Positions 52,662-61,505 of a DNA stretch of 61,901 nucleotides are shown here, piece after piece. The notes under the pieces are model-generated. The model saw only the letters and a program-made list of their open reading frames with translations. It did no database searches and was not told the origin of the DNA. Numbering within the stretch: the stretch's first letter is position 1; each line of letters opens with the position of its first letter. The DNA is taken from assembly GCA_004020365.1 (NCBI GenBank), contig SAQR01000039.1:1-61901 (forward strand), written 5' to 3'. Source of the DNA: Mesorhizobium sp. (GTDB taxonomy: Bacteria; Pseudomonadota; Alphaproteobacteria; Rhizobiales; Rhizobiaceae). Made by a program: the position numbers and the translations under genes.

Positions 52662-53716
52662 TCAGGCGAGTTTCCATTCTGCTGGCCTTCGCCGCTTCCC
52701 CGGCATTTGCCGACATTCCGACCGTCGACAAGACCGTACTCGGGGAGCGTGAAGACCGCGACCGAAAAACCTCCGAGATCGAGAAGGTCGACGAGGATCG
52801 ATACGCCAATAACCAGAGCGTCACATGCTCCATGTATCGCCCGGCAAGGAAGGATGATCCCGTCGAGGCCGCGAATTCAAGTCCGGCGATTGCCGGCCTG
52901 GTTCGACGCATCGCGCGCGAGGAGGGAATAGACGAGAATCAGTTTCTGGGGCTCGTTTATCAAGAGAGCCGCTTCAATCCTTGTGCCAAGTCCGGTGCGG
53001 GAGCAATCGGACTTGCCCAGCTCATGCCCGGCACTGCCGGCGATCTTGGCGTCAATCCCTATGACATCGAGCAGAATCTGCGGGGCGGCGCGCGCTACTA
53101 CAAGCAGCAGCTGCGGCGGTTCAACGGGGACGTCTCGTTAGCGCTCGGCGCCTATAATTCCGGGCACGGCAACGTCCAGAAATATGGCGGCATCCCTCCC
53201 TTTCGCGAGACCCAAGGCTATGTCGCCAGCATAACGCAGAAATGGCTCCCTGCCTTTGGCGGCTCCGACAAGTCCGGCATTCCACTCAACTATGGCGGTG
53301 GTGGCACCTACGAGCGCGCGCTCACAAGCACAATGAATGCAATGGGGCTGACAGATGCGATCGGGGAAGGCTCCGGTGATGTGGTGTCGTGGCTTGAGCA
53401 GTTCGGAGGGCTGGGGACCGGAACCATCCAGGACAGTTGGGATCACAATTCTGGTGCGCGCAACGCGAACCTCGAACTCATCAACCGGCTGATCTTGCTC
53501 GGTACGGCGTTCGGCGACCTCACGAATTCGCGCAACGCGATGACGCTTGGCGACCTTTCAGGCTCAAACCGTTCTACGCGTTACGAGTCAGATGGAGAGG
53601 AAGACAAACGGCCGGTGGCCGGCTTTTGCGAGGAAGGCCTCGTCTGGGACGCCGACGCCAAGGGCTGTGTCCTGCGCATCGATGCGCAGGCAGAACCTCT
53701 GCTCGAGACACATTGA
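52658..53716 (+). CDS. Second lytic transglycosylase with VirB5-like leader
   Basis: A 352-aa exported protein. The signal peptide and first mature residues (ADIPTVDKT) nearly copy those of the next gene, VirB5 (ADIPVIDKT). The SLT core follows: LGLVYQESRFNPCAKSGAGA (catalytic Glu), GLAQLMPGTAGDLGV, LGAYNSGHGNV. The C-terminal 140 residues are unassigned and include repeated Gly/Ser/Asn-rich and helical parts. It starts in an ATGA overlap with virB4. Two transglycosylases in one virB operon is unusual. It may be a specialised murein hydrolase that docks with VirB5. Confidence 0.8.
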   Translation: MIRRVSILLAFAASPAFADIPTVDKTVLGEREDRDRKTSEIEKVDEDRYANNQSVTCSMYRPARKDDPVEAANSSPAIAGLVRRIAREEGIDENQFLGLVYQESRFNPCAKSGAGAIGLAQLMPGTAGDLGVNPYDIEQNLRGGARYYKQQLRRFNGDVSLALGAYNSGHGNVQKYGGIPPFRETQGYVASITQKWLPAFGGSDKSGIPLNYGGGGTYERALTSTMNAMGLTDAIGEGSGDVVSWLEQFGGLGTGTIQDSWDHNSGARNANLELINRLILLGTAFGDLTNSRNAMTLGDLSGSNRSTRYESDGEEDKRPVAGFCEEGLVWDADAKGCVLRIDAQAEPLLETH

Positions 53717-53727
53717 TGGAGGTCACG

Positions 53728-54426
53728 ATGAAGCGTTCGATTTCAATCCTGCTGCTGCTTGGTGCCGGCCTCGGGCCCGCTGCCGCCGACATTCCGGTCA
53801 TCGACAAAACCAACTATGCTGTTGCGCGCGACACGGCCGATAAGACCGGCAAGATCCTGGATACGAACAAGGAAATCCTCACCACCGTTGAGGAGACGCT
53901 GAAGGCCGTGACGGGGGATCGCGGCAGCGACGCAGGATCTCTGAAAGAACTGGCGATCGGCAATGGTTTCAGCGTCTCGTCAATGCCCTCCTTCGAGCAG
54001 CTCCTCAAGGGTGGCACGGCCGATTTTGGCTCTCTCGACTCCAAGGTCGTGCAGGCAGCGACCCTGTTCATCAACGGGCTTCAGCTCGTCCGCTCACTGT
54101 CCGGCAAGGAGGATAGTTCGCTTGCCAGCGATAAATCCTATGAGGAGCTGATGAAGACGGTCATGGGCGTCTCGGCGCTGATCACCGGATCCCGGCAGGC
54201 GGTCGAGACGCGTCGCTCCGCCCTTGAAGGCGCCGGCGGCGAGATCGGGCGGGCGAAAGACATCAAGGGATCGATCGACCAGAACACCCAGCTGCAGGTT
54301 CAAACCGGACTCACGCTCAACGAGATGATCGGCGTGCTGAATGCTGGCGTGCAATCGCTGCATGCGGAGAACCAGCGCAAGCTCACCGACATGTCGAACA
54401 CCCGAAAAGCACTGCAGTACGAATGA
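53728..54426 (+). CDS. virB5: VirB5-like minor pilin
   Basis: A 232-aa exported protein from ATG 53728 (GGAGG 5 bases before; another ATG lies at 53716). Signal peptide MKRSISILLLLGAGLGPAAA, then helix-rich mature part (ADIPVIDKT; LDTNKEILTTVEETLKAVTG) and a Gln/Asn-rich coiled end (DQNTQLQVQTGLTLNEMIGV). Helical VirB5/TrbJ-type proteins sit at the pilus tip. Confidence 0.8.
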   Translation: MKRSISILLLLGAGLGPAAADIPVIDKTNYAVARDTADKTGKILDTNKEILTTVEETLKAVTGDRGSDAGSLKELAIGNGFSVSSMPSFEQLLKGGTADFGSLDSKVVQAATLFINGLQLVRSLSGKEDSSLASDKSYEELMKTVMGVSALITGSRQAVETRRSALEGAGGEIGRAKDIKGSIDQNTQLQVQTGLTLNEMIGVLNAGVQSLHAENQRKLTDMSNTRKALQYE

Positions 54427-54647
54427 GCAGCGGTCGATGCATCACTACCGCTCTTGCGCTCTCACTGGCCGTGTTCGCCAGCGGATGCGGTACGCCGCGC
54501 GAGAAGACCGCGCCGTGCAAACGCCCGGCCAATCTCTCGAGCTACGTCAGCGTGGAAGGAGAGTGCGGATCGATGAAGCCGCTCAATGCGAACCGCGCGG
54601 CGGCATTGGCCGCGATCCAGGAACTGGCATTCGGGGACGAAGAATAG
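54423..54647 (+). CDS. Small lipoprotein, VirB7-like
   Basis: A 74-aa lipoprotein. The signal ends in a lipobox, VFASGCG, so the mature Cys would be lipidated. Further cysteines at PCKRP and GECGS allow disulfide bonding, as in VirB7. It starts in an ATGA overlap with virB5. Similar short lipoproteins in this slot are annotated as VirB7 or as entry-exclusion factors; the sequence does not decide. Confidence 0.65.
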   Translation: MSSGRCITTALALSLAVFASGCGTPREKTAPCKRPANLSSYVSVEGECGSMKPLNANRAAALAAIQELAFGDEE

Positions 54648-54657
54648 GGCAGGGGCG

Positions 54658-55668
54658 GTGGACGATTTTATCGGCGAACTGCTGGACCGGATCGACGCTT
54701 CGGGGCAAAATTTCTCGCAGCGTGCGTTCGAAGCGCTCGGCCAGGATATTGAGCCCCTTCTTCGCCTGCTCTTTGTTCTTGCCGTTCTCTTCTATGGGAT
54801 GCAGCTCTTCCTGGGAACGTCGCGGCTCAGCGTTGCCGAAATTATCGGCAGGCTCGCACGCGTCCTGATCATCTTCATCATCGTCACATCGTGGGCCAAC
54901 TTCAATTCGCTCGTTTACGAGTGGATCACGACGGTTCCCGAGGGTGCTGGCCGAGTCATCCTCGCAGCGTCAGCAACCGGTGTCACCGAGCCTTCCAATG
55001 GGCTGTCGCAGATCTGGAAAACGGCTAACGTAGCTGCTGCTGCCTTCTCCGAACAGGCGGGGTACCTGTCCGTCCTGCCTGCTTTGATCGGGCTGATCAT
55101 CATGGTTTTCGCCGGGCTCTTCGTGGCGGTCGCCCTCGGCATTCTTGTGCTGGCCAAGGTCGTGCTTTGGGTGCTGCTCGGCACGGCGCCGATCTTCATT
55201 TCGTGCTTCTTCTTCGATGCGACCCGCAGCTATGCGATGGGCTGGCTGAACCAGTCGCTGCTCTACGCACTCATTCCGTTGTTCGTCTACGTCATCGCGG
55301 CTTTCCTAATCGCCGCTATGGAACCCGAATTGACGAAGATCGACCAGATTTCGGGTGATCGTGAACTGAAGCTCAGCGATTTTGCCGCCTTTATCATGCT
55401 CTGTCTCGCCGGCAGCTTCGTTCTGATCCAGGTCCAGTCGCTTGCGCAGGGCATAGCAGGCGGATTGGCTACACCGATTGGGCCTCGCTCGCAACAGCTG
55501 ACTACGAGGGGAATCTTCTGGAGCCGCGAGGCAATCAGCCAATCGGCCAGACAGACGCAGGCGGCCGTCCACCGGGTGCAGGCACGACTTCACCCGCCGA
55601 GGCAGGATGGCGCGGCGGCCTCTATGCAGCGGGCGATCACGTCCAACGGAACGCCACGGCAGACGTGA
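54658..55668 (+). CDS. virB6: VirB6-like polytopic inner-membrane protein
   Basis: A 336-aa protein from GTG 54658 with GCAGGGG as ribosome site. Hydrophobic segments include LLRLLFVLAVLFYGMQLFL, VLIIFIIVTSWANF, LPALIGLIIMVFAGLFVAV, VVLWVLLGTAPIFISCFFF and LIPLFVYVIAAFLIAAM, the TrbL/VirB6 pattern. It forms the channel base. The C-terminal 60 residues are polar and basic. Confidence 0.82.
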   Translation: MDDFIGELLDRIDASGQNFSQRAFEALGQDIEPLLRLLFVLAVLFYGMQLFLGTSRLSVAEIIGRLARVLIIFIIVTSWANFNSLVYEWITTVPEGAGRVILAASATGVTEPSNGLSQIWKTANVAAAAFSEQAGYLSVLPALIGLIIMVFAGLFVAVALGILVLAKVVLWVLLGTAPIFISCFFFDATRSYAMGWLNQSLLYALIPLFVYVIAAFLIAAMEPELTKIDQISGDRELKLSDFAAFIMLCLAGSFVLIQVQSLAQGIAGGLATPIGPRSQQLTTRGIFWSREAISQSARQTQAAVHRVQARLHPPRQDGAAASMQRAITSNGTPRQT

Positions 55669-55713
55669 CCGTCACGCTGATGTTGGACCAGGAACGACAC
55701 GAAAAGGGCAGGG

Positions 55714-56409
55714 ATGGCAGACAAGTCCGAAACCGCACTGCGGTCCTATTACCAACAGGGCGATATCTGGGAACAGGAAATCATCAAGCGGGCGAAACGC
55801 TCGGCGCGCGTAGCTTGGTTCTTCTCGATCGTCTTCGCCGGGATCGCCCTGCTCAGCCTGTTCGGCGTGGTGTTAATGCTGCCGTTGAAAAGCTTCGAGC
55901 CGTATATCGTGACCGTCGACCGGACGACGGGCTACATCGAGGTTAAGTCGGGACTGACGCGGCCGGCCAACCTCACGGAGCAACAGGCTGTCACCCAGGC
56001 CAATGTGGTGCGCTACATCCGCGCCCGGGAAGGCTACGATCCCTACGCCATCGAGGAGAACTTTGGGATCGCCGCACTGCTGTCCACAGACGAGGCAGCG
56101 CGCGAGTTGCAGGCGCTCTACAGCGCCGCCAATGCCCAGAACCCCGCGAAAGTTTACGGGCGCCTGAAACGGGTTCTGGTCGATATCAAATCGGTCACCT
56201 TCCCGAATTCCAGCACAGCGATCGTCCGCTTCTCGACCAACGAACGCAGCGACACAGAATCGATCGTCCGTCATTGGATTTCGGTTGTTCGCTTTCGTTA
56301 CACCGACACCCCAATGCGCAACGAGTGGCGCTTCGAAAACCCTCTAGGCTTCCAAGCCTATTCGTACCGCCGCGATCAGGAGACTGTCACGCCCGAGGAC
56401 ACGCAATGA
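55714..56409 (+). CDS. virB8: VirB8-like assembly protein
   Basis: A 231-aa bitopic protein: short cytoplasmic start (LRSYYQQGDIWEQEIIKRAK), one membrane helix (VAWFFSIVFAGIALLSLFGV), then a periplasmic VirB8 fold (PYIVTVDRTTGYIEVKSGL; YIRAREGYDPYAIEENF; NEWRFENPLGFQAYSYRRD). It nucleates channel assembly. Its stop overlaps the virB9 start as ATGA. Confidence 0.9.
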   Translation: MADKSETALRSYYQQGDIWEQEIIKRAKRSARVAWFFSIVFAGIALLSLFGVVLMLPLKSFEPYIVTVDRTTGYIEVKSGLTRPANLTEQQAVTQANVVRYIRAREGYDPYAIEENFGIAALLSTDEAARELQALYSAANAQNPAKVYGRLKRVLVDIKSVTFPNSSTAIVRFSTNERSDTESIVRHWISVVRFRYTDTPMRNEWRFENPLGFQAYSYRRDQETVTPEDTQ

Positions 56410-57215
56410 GGGGCCGCTCGCTTGCAGTTGCCCTCGTGGTCGCCGGAACTTTGGGTTCGGCTCATTCGGCACAAACTCCGAAGGGGGGCTCGCTCGATGC
56501 GCGGGTGACCAGTGTCACCTATCAGGAGAACAATGTCGTCCAGGTTTTTGCGACCTACGGCATCTCGACCATGATCATATTCGACGAGGACGAGAAATTC
56601 GAGACGATCTCGCTGGGCGACACCGAGAGCTGGCAGGTCGTTCCGGCCGAGAAGGGCAACATCCTCTTCGTCAAGCCCATCGCGAAGAATGTGACAACAA
56701 ACATGAACGTCGTCACCGACAAGCGCATCTATTACCTCGAGCTGCACGACTTCGCTCCGGAAGCTGGCCGCAAGGTTTTCGGAATCCGCTTCCACTACCC
56801 GGAAAAGAACCTCAATGCCGCCTTGCGGAAAGAGGCCGAGCAGCGCGCCGCATGGCCGAACATCTCCGGCATCGACAAGGCCAAAGTCAACATCGATTAT
56901 TCGTTCTCGGGCGATGCGCGGCTGAAGCCCCTCATGGTCTTTGACGACGGCAACAAGACCTTCTTCAAGTTCGATCGCCGCGTGCCGGCGGTGTTCGCCG
57001 TCGACTCCGACTTCTCGGAGACGCTGAGGAATTTCCGCAGGGAAGGGGAATACATCGTGATCGACGGAACGGCGACGCAGTTCACGCTGCGGGACGGCGA
57101 TCAATGGATTTGCATCTTCAATCTGAGAAAGCCGGATTTCGCGGCTCCAGACCCGGCCATTCTCGGACCGGTTGAGGATGACCAGGCCAAACGCCGGCGC
57201 CGGAGCGGCAACTGA
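56406..57215 (+). CDS. virB9: VirB9-like outer-membrane complex protein
   Basis: A 269-aa exported protein from ATG 56406 (signal MRGRSLAVALVVAGTLGSAH). The family pattern is visible: DARVTSVTYQENNVVQVFA, TIMIFDEDEKFETISLGDTE, WQVVPAEKGNILFVKPIA, NMNVVTDKRIYYLEL, and a C-terminal VIDGTATQFTLRDGDQW. It forms the outer core with VirB7 and VirB10. The stop and the virB10 start share one base. Confidence 0.92.
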   Translation: MRGRSLAVALVVAGTLGSAHSAQTPKGGSLDARVTSVTYQENNVVQVFATYGISTMIIFDEDEKFETISLGDTESWQVVPAEKGNILFVKPIAKNVTTNMNVVTDKRIYYLELHDFAPEAGRKVFGIRFHYPEKNLNAALRKEAEQRAAWPNISGIDKAKVNIDYSFSGDARLKPLMVFDDGNKTFFKFDRRVPAVFAVDSDFSETLRNFRREGEYIVIDGTATQFTLRDGDQWICIFNLRKPDFAAPDPAILGPVEDDQAKRRRRSGN

Positions 57216-58432
57216 TGAAGCGCGCGCCCGAACTCGACGCCCTTGGTCAAGGCGACGATCCAGTCATCGCTGAGAAATCGGTCCGGCGAAAGCAGCTGGT
57301 CGGCGGCGCGGTTCTGGTCCTGCTCGGCCTCGTTGCCGGCTACATGGTCCTTGCCGGAAGGCAACCCCCCGTGCGCGATATGCTCGACGGAGACGAGGAG
57401 TTCACGACCACGACGTTTCGCCCGCCGTCGTTCGTGCGTGAGGGCGAACCAGAGCCCGAACCGCCGGCGCCGGAGGTGGTCGAGATACCTCCCCCGCCCC
57501 CACCACTTCCCCAGGAGGACAACGATACGACCCAGTTCGACGTGCCACCCCCGCCTGAGCCGGGTGCGACTCCGCCGCCGCCTGAAGCTGCCGAAGCACC
57601 TGTTGAAGAGTTTCCGTCGCGCTTCCGCTCGAACATGGTCGTGCTCGACAACACGAAGACGAGCGAGGCTGGGAGTCTGACCGGAGGAAATGGAGAAGGT
57701 CTTACGGTGGCCGGCGAGGATCGCAGCAGCAAGTTCCTGGCCGCGGCTGCAGGCATTGGCGACCGCGGCGCCAAGGCCAGAAAAATCGAGCGGATCGACG
57801 CCCTCGTTCCGGAGGGGACCCTGATCCCGGGCATCCTGGAGACGGCCATCATCAGCGATCTGCCGGGGCAGGTAAGGGCGATCGTCTCCCAGGATGTCCA
57901 CTCCTTCGATGGCCGGCGTGTTCTGATTCCGACCGGCACGCGGCTTATTGGCGAGTACCAGTCCGAGATCACGCGCGGGCAGACGCGGATTTTCGTCGTC
58001 TGGACGCGCATGCTGCGCGATGACGGCGTTTCCGTACGGTTGAATTCGATCGGCGCTGACAGTCTTGGCCGCGCCGGATTGACTGGACACGTGGACAAGA
58101 AGTTTCGTGAACGTTTCGGTGCGGCCATTCTGCTGTCGATCGTCGGCGCCGGTGCAAGTTACCTCACCGGCTATGGCAGCGAGGCCGCGGCCGGGGATGA
58201 CGACGATGCCCAGGAGGCGGAAGAGCTTGCCCGGGAGACCATCGCACAAACATTTTCTGACATGGCCAACCAGGCGCTCGGAGATTCCTTGCGCATCCCG
58301 CCAACGATCAGCGTGAACCAGGGCGAGCGCATCTTCGTCTTCGTTCGTCAGGACCTCGATTTCTCCGCCATGTACGAGGATCCCGTCACGGAAGCACTGA
58401 GGGATATCCGTCGTGAACGCGGCCTTCGCTGA
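57215..58432 (+). CDS. virB10: VirB10-like channel protein
   Basis: A 405-aa protein: cytoplasmic head, a membrane helix (QLVGGAVLVLLGLVAGYMVL), a long Pro/Glu-rich periplasmic arm around residues 75-130, and the conserved C-terminal domain (LVPEGTLIPGILETAIISDL; GQVRAIVSQDVHSFDGRRV; LIPTGTRLIGEYQSEI; GHVDKKFRERFGAAILLS). It bridges both membranes. It overlaps virB11 by 20 bp. Confidence 0.93.
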   Translation: MKRAPELDALGQGDDPVIAEKSVRRKQLVGGAVLVLLGLVAGYMVLAGRQPPVRDMLDGDEEFTTTTFRPPSFVREGEPEPEPPAPEVVEIPPPPPPLPQEDNDTTQFDVPPPPEPGATPPPPEAAEAPVEEFPSRFRSNMVVLDNTKTSEAGSLTGGNGEGLTVAGEDRSSKFLAAAAGIGDRGAKARKIERIDALVPEGTLIPGILETAIISDLPGQVRAIVSQDVHSFDGRRVLIPTGTRLIGEYQSEITRGQTRIFVVWTRMLRDDGVSVRLNSIGADSLGRAGLTGHVDKKFRERFGAAILLSIVGAGASYLTGYGSEAAAGDDDDAQEAEELARETIAQTFSDMANQALGDSLRIPPTISVNQGERIFVFVRQDLDFSAMYEDPVTEALRDIRRERGLR

Positions 58433-59444
58433 GCTTGCGTCGGACAACCGGCACTACTTCCTTTATCGCGCGCTCGCGCCATTGAAGGCGTTTCTCGACG
58501 ATCGCGATGTGGTCGAGATCTCGGTCAACCGACCGGGACAGGTCTACATCGAGCGCCTCGGTGCCGCACACATGGAGTTCCATCACATACCGAAGCTCAC
58601 TACAGCCGAGATCGTCAATATCGGCGAGCGGGTGGCAGCCAGCACGAACCAGTTCGTCAGTCCGGCCAGTCCGATCCTTAGTGCTGCACTTCCCTCTGGC
58701 GAGCGCATCCAGGTCATCCTGCCGCCTGCCGCGCCCGACGGCGGCACGTTGTCGATCCGCAAACAGGTCATCAGCAACTACACGCTCGAGGATTATCGCG
58801 ACCAGGGATCGCTCGACCATGTGATGGTCGCCGCCGGCGGCATCAGCGAGGCCGAGCAGGTACTGATTGATCAGCTCTCGGCAAAGGACATCTATGGCTT
58901 CATCCGCACAGCGATCGTCAATCGCGTCTCGATCCTGATCAGCGGCGGCACCTCAAGCGGCAAGACGACCTTCCTGAATGCCTGCCTTAAATCAGTCGAC
59001 CCGCATGAGCGCATCATCACGCTGGAAGACACGCGCGAATTGTTCCCGCCACAGAAGAACGCGGTGCACCTGCTCGCATCACGTGGCGATCAGGGGACTG
59101 CCAACGTGACGATCCAGTCCTTGCTCGAGGCCTCGCTGCGCATGCGTCCGGACCGCCTTTTCGTCGGGGAGGTGAGGGGATCGGAAGCCTTCGCCTTTCT
59201 GCGCGCGATCAATACGGGCCACCCAGGCTCGATGTCGACCGTCCATGCCGACACGCCGCTTGGCGCCTACGAGCAGCTGGCTATGATGGTCATGCAATCG
59301 GGTCTGTCGGCCGCCTACCCGAAGGCCGACCTGATCTCCTACATCCAGAGCGTCATCCCGATCGTCATCCAGCTGCGCAGGGAAGGGGGCCGGCGTGGCG
59401 TTTCCGAAATCTTCTACGCACGCGATCGGATAGACGTGCCGTGA
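58413..59444 (+). CDS. virB11: VirB11-like secretion ATPase
   Basis: A 343-aa hexameric ATPase starting at GTG 58413. Walker A ISGGTSSGKTTF is at residues 176-187, Asp box ITLEDTRELF, His box GHPGSMSTVHADTP and Walker B RLFVGEVRGSEAF. It supplies energy and switches the machine between pilus assembly and transport. The stop overlaps the virD4 start as GTGA. Confidence 0.94.
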   Translation: MNAAFAELASDNRHYFLYRALAPLKAFLDDRDVVEISVNRPGQVYIERLGAAHMEFHHIPKLTTAEIVNIGERVAASTNQFVSPASPILSAALPSGERIQVILPPAAPDGGTLSIRKQVISNYTLEDYRDQGSLDHVMVAAGGISEAEQVLIDQLSAKDIYGFIRTAIVNRVSILISGGTSSGKTTFLNACLKSVDPHERIITLEDTRELFPPQKNAVHLLASRGDQGTANVTIQSLLEASLRMRPDRLFVGEVRGSEAFAFLRAINTGHPGSMSTVHADTPLGAYEQLAMMVMQSGLSAAYPKADLISYIQSVIPIVIQLRREGGRRGVSEIFYARDRIDVP

Positions 59445-61456
59445 CCGGGTCGCTTCGAATCTTCTACATCGGCTTCTGCCTGACCATCGCCTTCGCGGCG
59501 TGGCTGCTGGCCTATGGCATCGCGCTGCAGTTCATTTATGGCGACGGCCGAATCCTGCAGGCGACCATCACCACAAATCCGTTCGCGCCGTTCCAGCAGC
59601 TTGTCGCCTATGGCGACAGCACCGTACTGCGGACTATTGCCTTCGGCTCTGTCGTTCCCGCGATCCTTGTCGCCGGCGTTGTCGCCTATGTCGGCCTTCG
59701 CTCGAATACGAGCCCGCTCGGTGATGCCCGCTTCCAGACGATGATGTCGCTACGGCGTGACGGGTGGTTCAAAAAGAAGGGGAAAATACTCGGTCGCTTT
59801 GGACGCCAGATCCTTCGTGTCGAAGACGATCGACATCACCTGATTATCGGACCGACGCGCTCGGGAAAGGGAGCCTGCTACGTGGTTCCCAATGCGCTCA
59901 CCCACAAAGGCTCGATGATCGTCACCGATCTCAAGGGCGAAATATTCAGGAGCACAGCAGGTTACCGTAAATCCAAGGGTAATCAGGTCTTCCTCTTCGC
60001 GCCTGGCTCGGACCGGACCCACCGCTACAACCCGCTCGATTTCATTCGTTCCGATCGCGGCGACCGAACTACTGACATTCAAAACATTGCCGCCATCCTC
60101 GTGCCCGAGGTCACCGAGTCCGAGAACTCGATCTGGCAGGCCACCGCCCAGCAGGTCATGGCCGGTGCGATCAGCTACGTCAACGAGAGCGTCTGCTATG
60201 AGGGGCATCGCAATCTCGGTGAAGTGACGGCTTTCTTCAACAGCGGCGTCAACCTGCAGGCGCTGATGACCCTCATCAAGGAGCGCGAGCCAAATCTATC
60301 TCGCTTCACGGTGGAAAGCTTCAACGCCTATATCGCCCTGTCCGAGCGCGCCGCAGCATCTGCGCTGCTCGACATTCAGAAGGCGCTCAGGCCGTTCCGC
60401 AACGAGCGCGTGGTTGCGGCGACGTCAGTCACCGACATGGATTTGCGTGCCCTGAAGCACCGGCCGATCTCGATCTATCTCGCCCCCAACGTCACCGACA
60501 TCACGCTGCTGCGGCCATTGCTTGCCCTTTTCGTGCAGCAGACTCTTGACACGCTCTTGCTTGAGCACGCGGTTCGATCGGTGCCCGTGTATTTCCTGCT
60601 CGACGAGTTCCGGCAGCTCAAGAAAATGACCGAGATCACGACAAAGCTGCCCTATGTCGCGGGCTACAACATTAAGATGGCGTTCGTGATCCAGGACCTC
60701 AAAAACCTCGATGAAATTTATGGGGAAACGTCGCGCCATTCCCTGATGGGCAATTGTGGCTACCAGCTCGTGTTTGGCGCCAACGATCAGGTTACCGCGG
60801 AAGCTGTCTCGAAAGGTCTGGGCAAGCGCACCGTACGCTACAAGACCGAATCCCGCACAATCGAACTGATGGGCCTGCATCGCCGCACCAAAGTAGAGCA
60901 GTTGCGGGAGCGCGACCTGATGATGCCGCAGGAGGTGCGGCAGATGCCTGCAGACAAGATGGTCATCCTGGCCGAGGGGCAGAATCCAATCTTCGCCGAC
61001 AAGGTCCGGTTCTTTCGGACAGTGCCATTCCGTGAGATGGAGAGGTTCTCCCAGGTAAACTTGCCCAATGTACCGGCAATAGAATTCCTGCCGCAACGGC
61101 CAGTGCCGGCAACGACACCCGATTATGCTCGTGAAGATACCGATGGAGTAGAACCCGTCGATCAGATGGGCGAGGCAGGGGAGAAAGCAAAGCTCCCCAG
61201 CCGAAAGCCGGCCAACGGGCGCCTGAGACAACCGTCGGCGTCTTCAGTCAAGCGAGCGGCACCCCAGGCGAGCAGTTCCGTGAGCACGACACCCGTCGGG
61301 CTCGACGCTCGCTTCGCAAAGGCCGCCCGACGATTGCAGACGCTTGCGAAGATGCCCGCCAAATCTGGGCGCGAACGCAAGGCAAGTAATTGGGCACGGG
61401 TTTTCGAAGAGACAGTGCCTGACGAGTTGGAGCTCGCCGAAGCCGAGGCAGGTTGA
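59441..61456 (+). CDS. virD4: VirD4/TraG-like coupling protein
   Basis: A 671-aa coupling ATPase starting at GTG 59441. Two N-terminal membrane helices (ITIAFAAWLLAYG-like region and VVPAILVAGVVAYVGL) precede Walker A IIGPTRSGKGACYVVP (137-144) and Walker B VYFLLDEFRQLKKM; FLFAPGSDRTHRYNPLDFI and QDLKNLDEIYGE are also typical. It recruits the relaxase-DNA or protein substrate. The C-terminal 120 residues are Pro/Ala/Arg-rich. No relaxase follows within the window. Confidence 0.94.
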   Translation: MTGSLRIFYIGFCLTIAFAAWLLAYGIALQFIYGDGRILQATITTNPFAPFQQLVAYGDSTVLRTIAFGSVVPAILVAGVVAYVGLRSNTSPLGDARFQTMMSLRRDGWFKKKGKILGRFGRQILRVEDDRHHLIIGPTRSGKGACYVVPNALTHKGSMIVTDLKGEIFRSTAGYRKSKGNQVFLFAPGSDRTHRYNPLDFIRSDRGDRTTDIQNIAAILVPEVTESENSIWQATAQQVMAGAISYVNESVCYEGHRNLGEVTAFFNSGVNLQALMTLIKEREPNLSRFTVESFNAYIALSERAAASALLDIQKALRPFRNERVVAATSVTDMDLRALKHRPISIYLAPNVTDITLLRPLLALFVQQTLDTLLLEHAVRSVPVYFLLDEFRQLKKMTEITTKLPYVAGYNIKMAFVIQDLKNLDEIYGETSRHSLMGNCGYQLVFGANDQVTAEAVSKGLGKRTVRYKTESRTIELMGLHRRTKVEQLRERDLMMPQEVRQMPADKMVILAEGQNPIFADKVRFFRTVPFREMERFSQVNLPNVPAIEFLPQRPVPATTPDYAREDTDGVEPVDQMGEAGEKAKLPSRKPANGRLRQPSASSVKRAAPQASSSVSTTPVGLDARFAKAARRLQTLAKMPAKSGRERKASNWARVFEETVPDELELAEAEAG

Positions 61457-61505
61457 GGAGCCCGGCACGTTGCATCAACGTTTCGAAGCAACGATACGAA
61501 TCCAG

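Noticed and set aside
57101-58447. 448-codon minus-strand open frame
   Set aside because: It is antisense to virB10, whose motifs are fully conserved.
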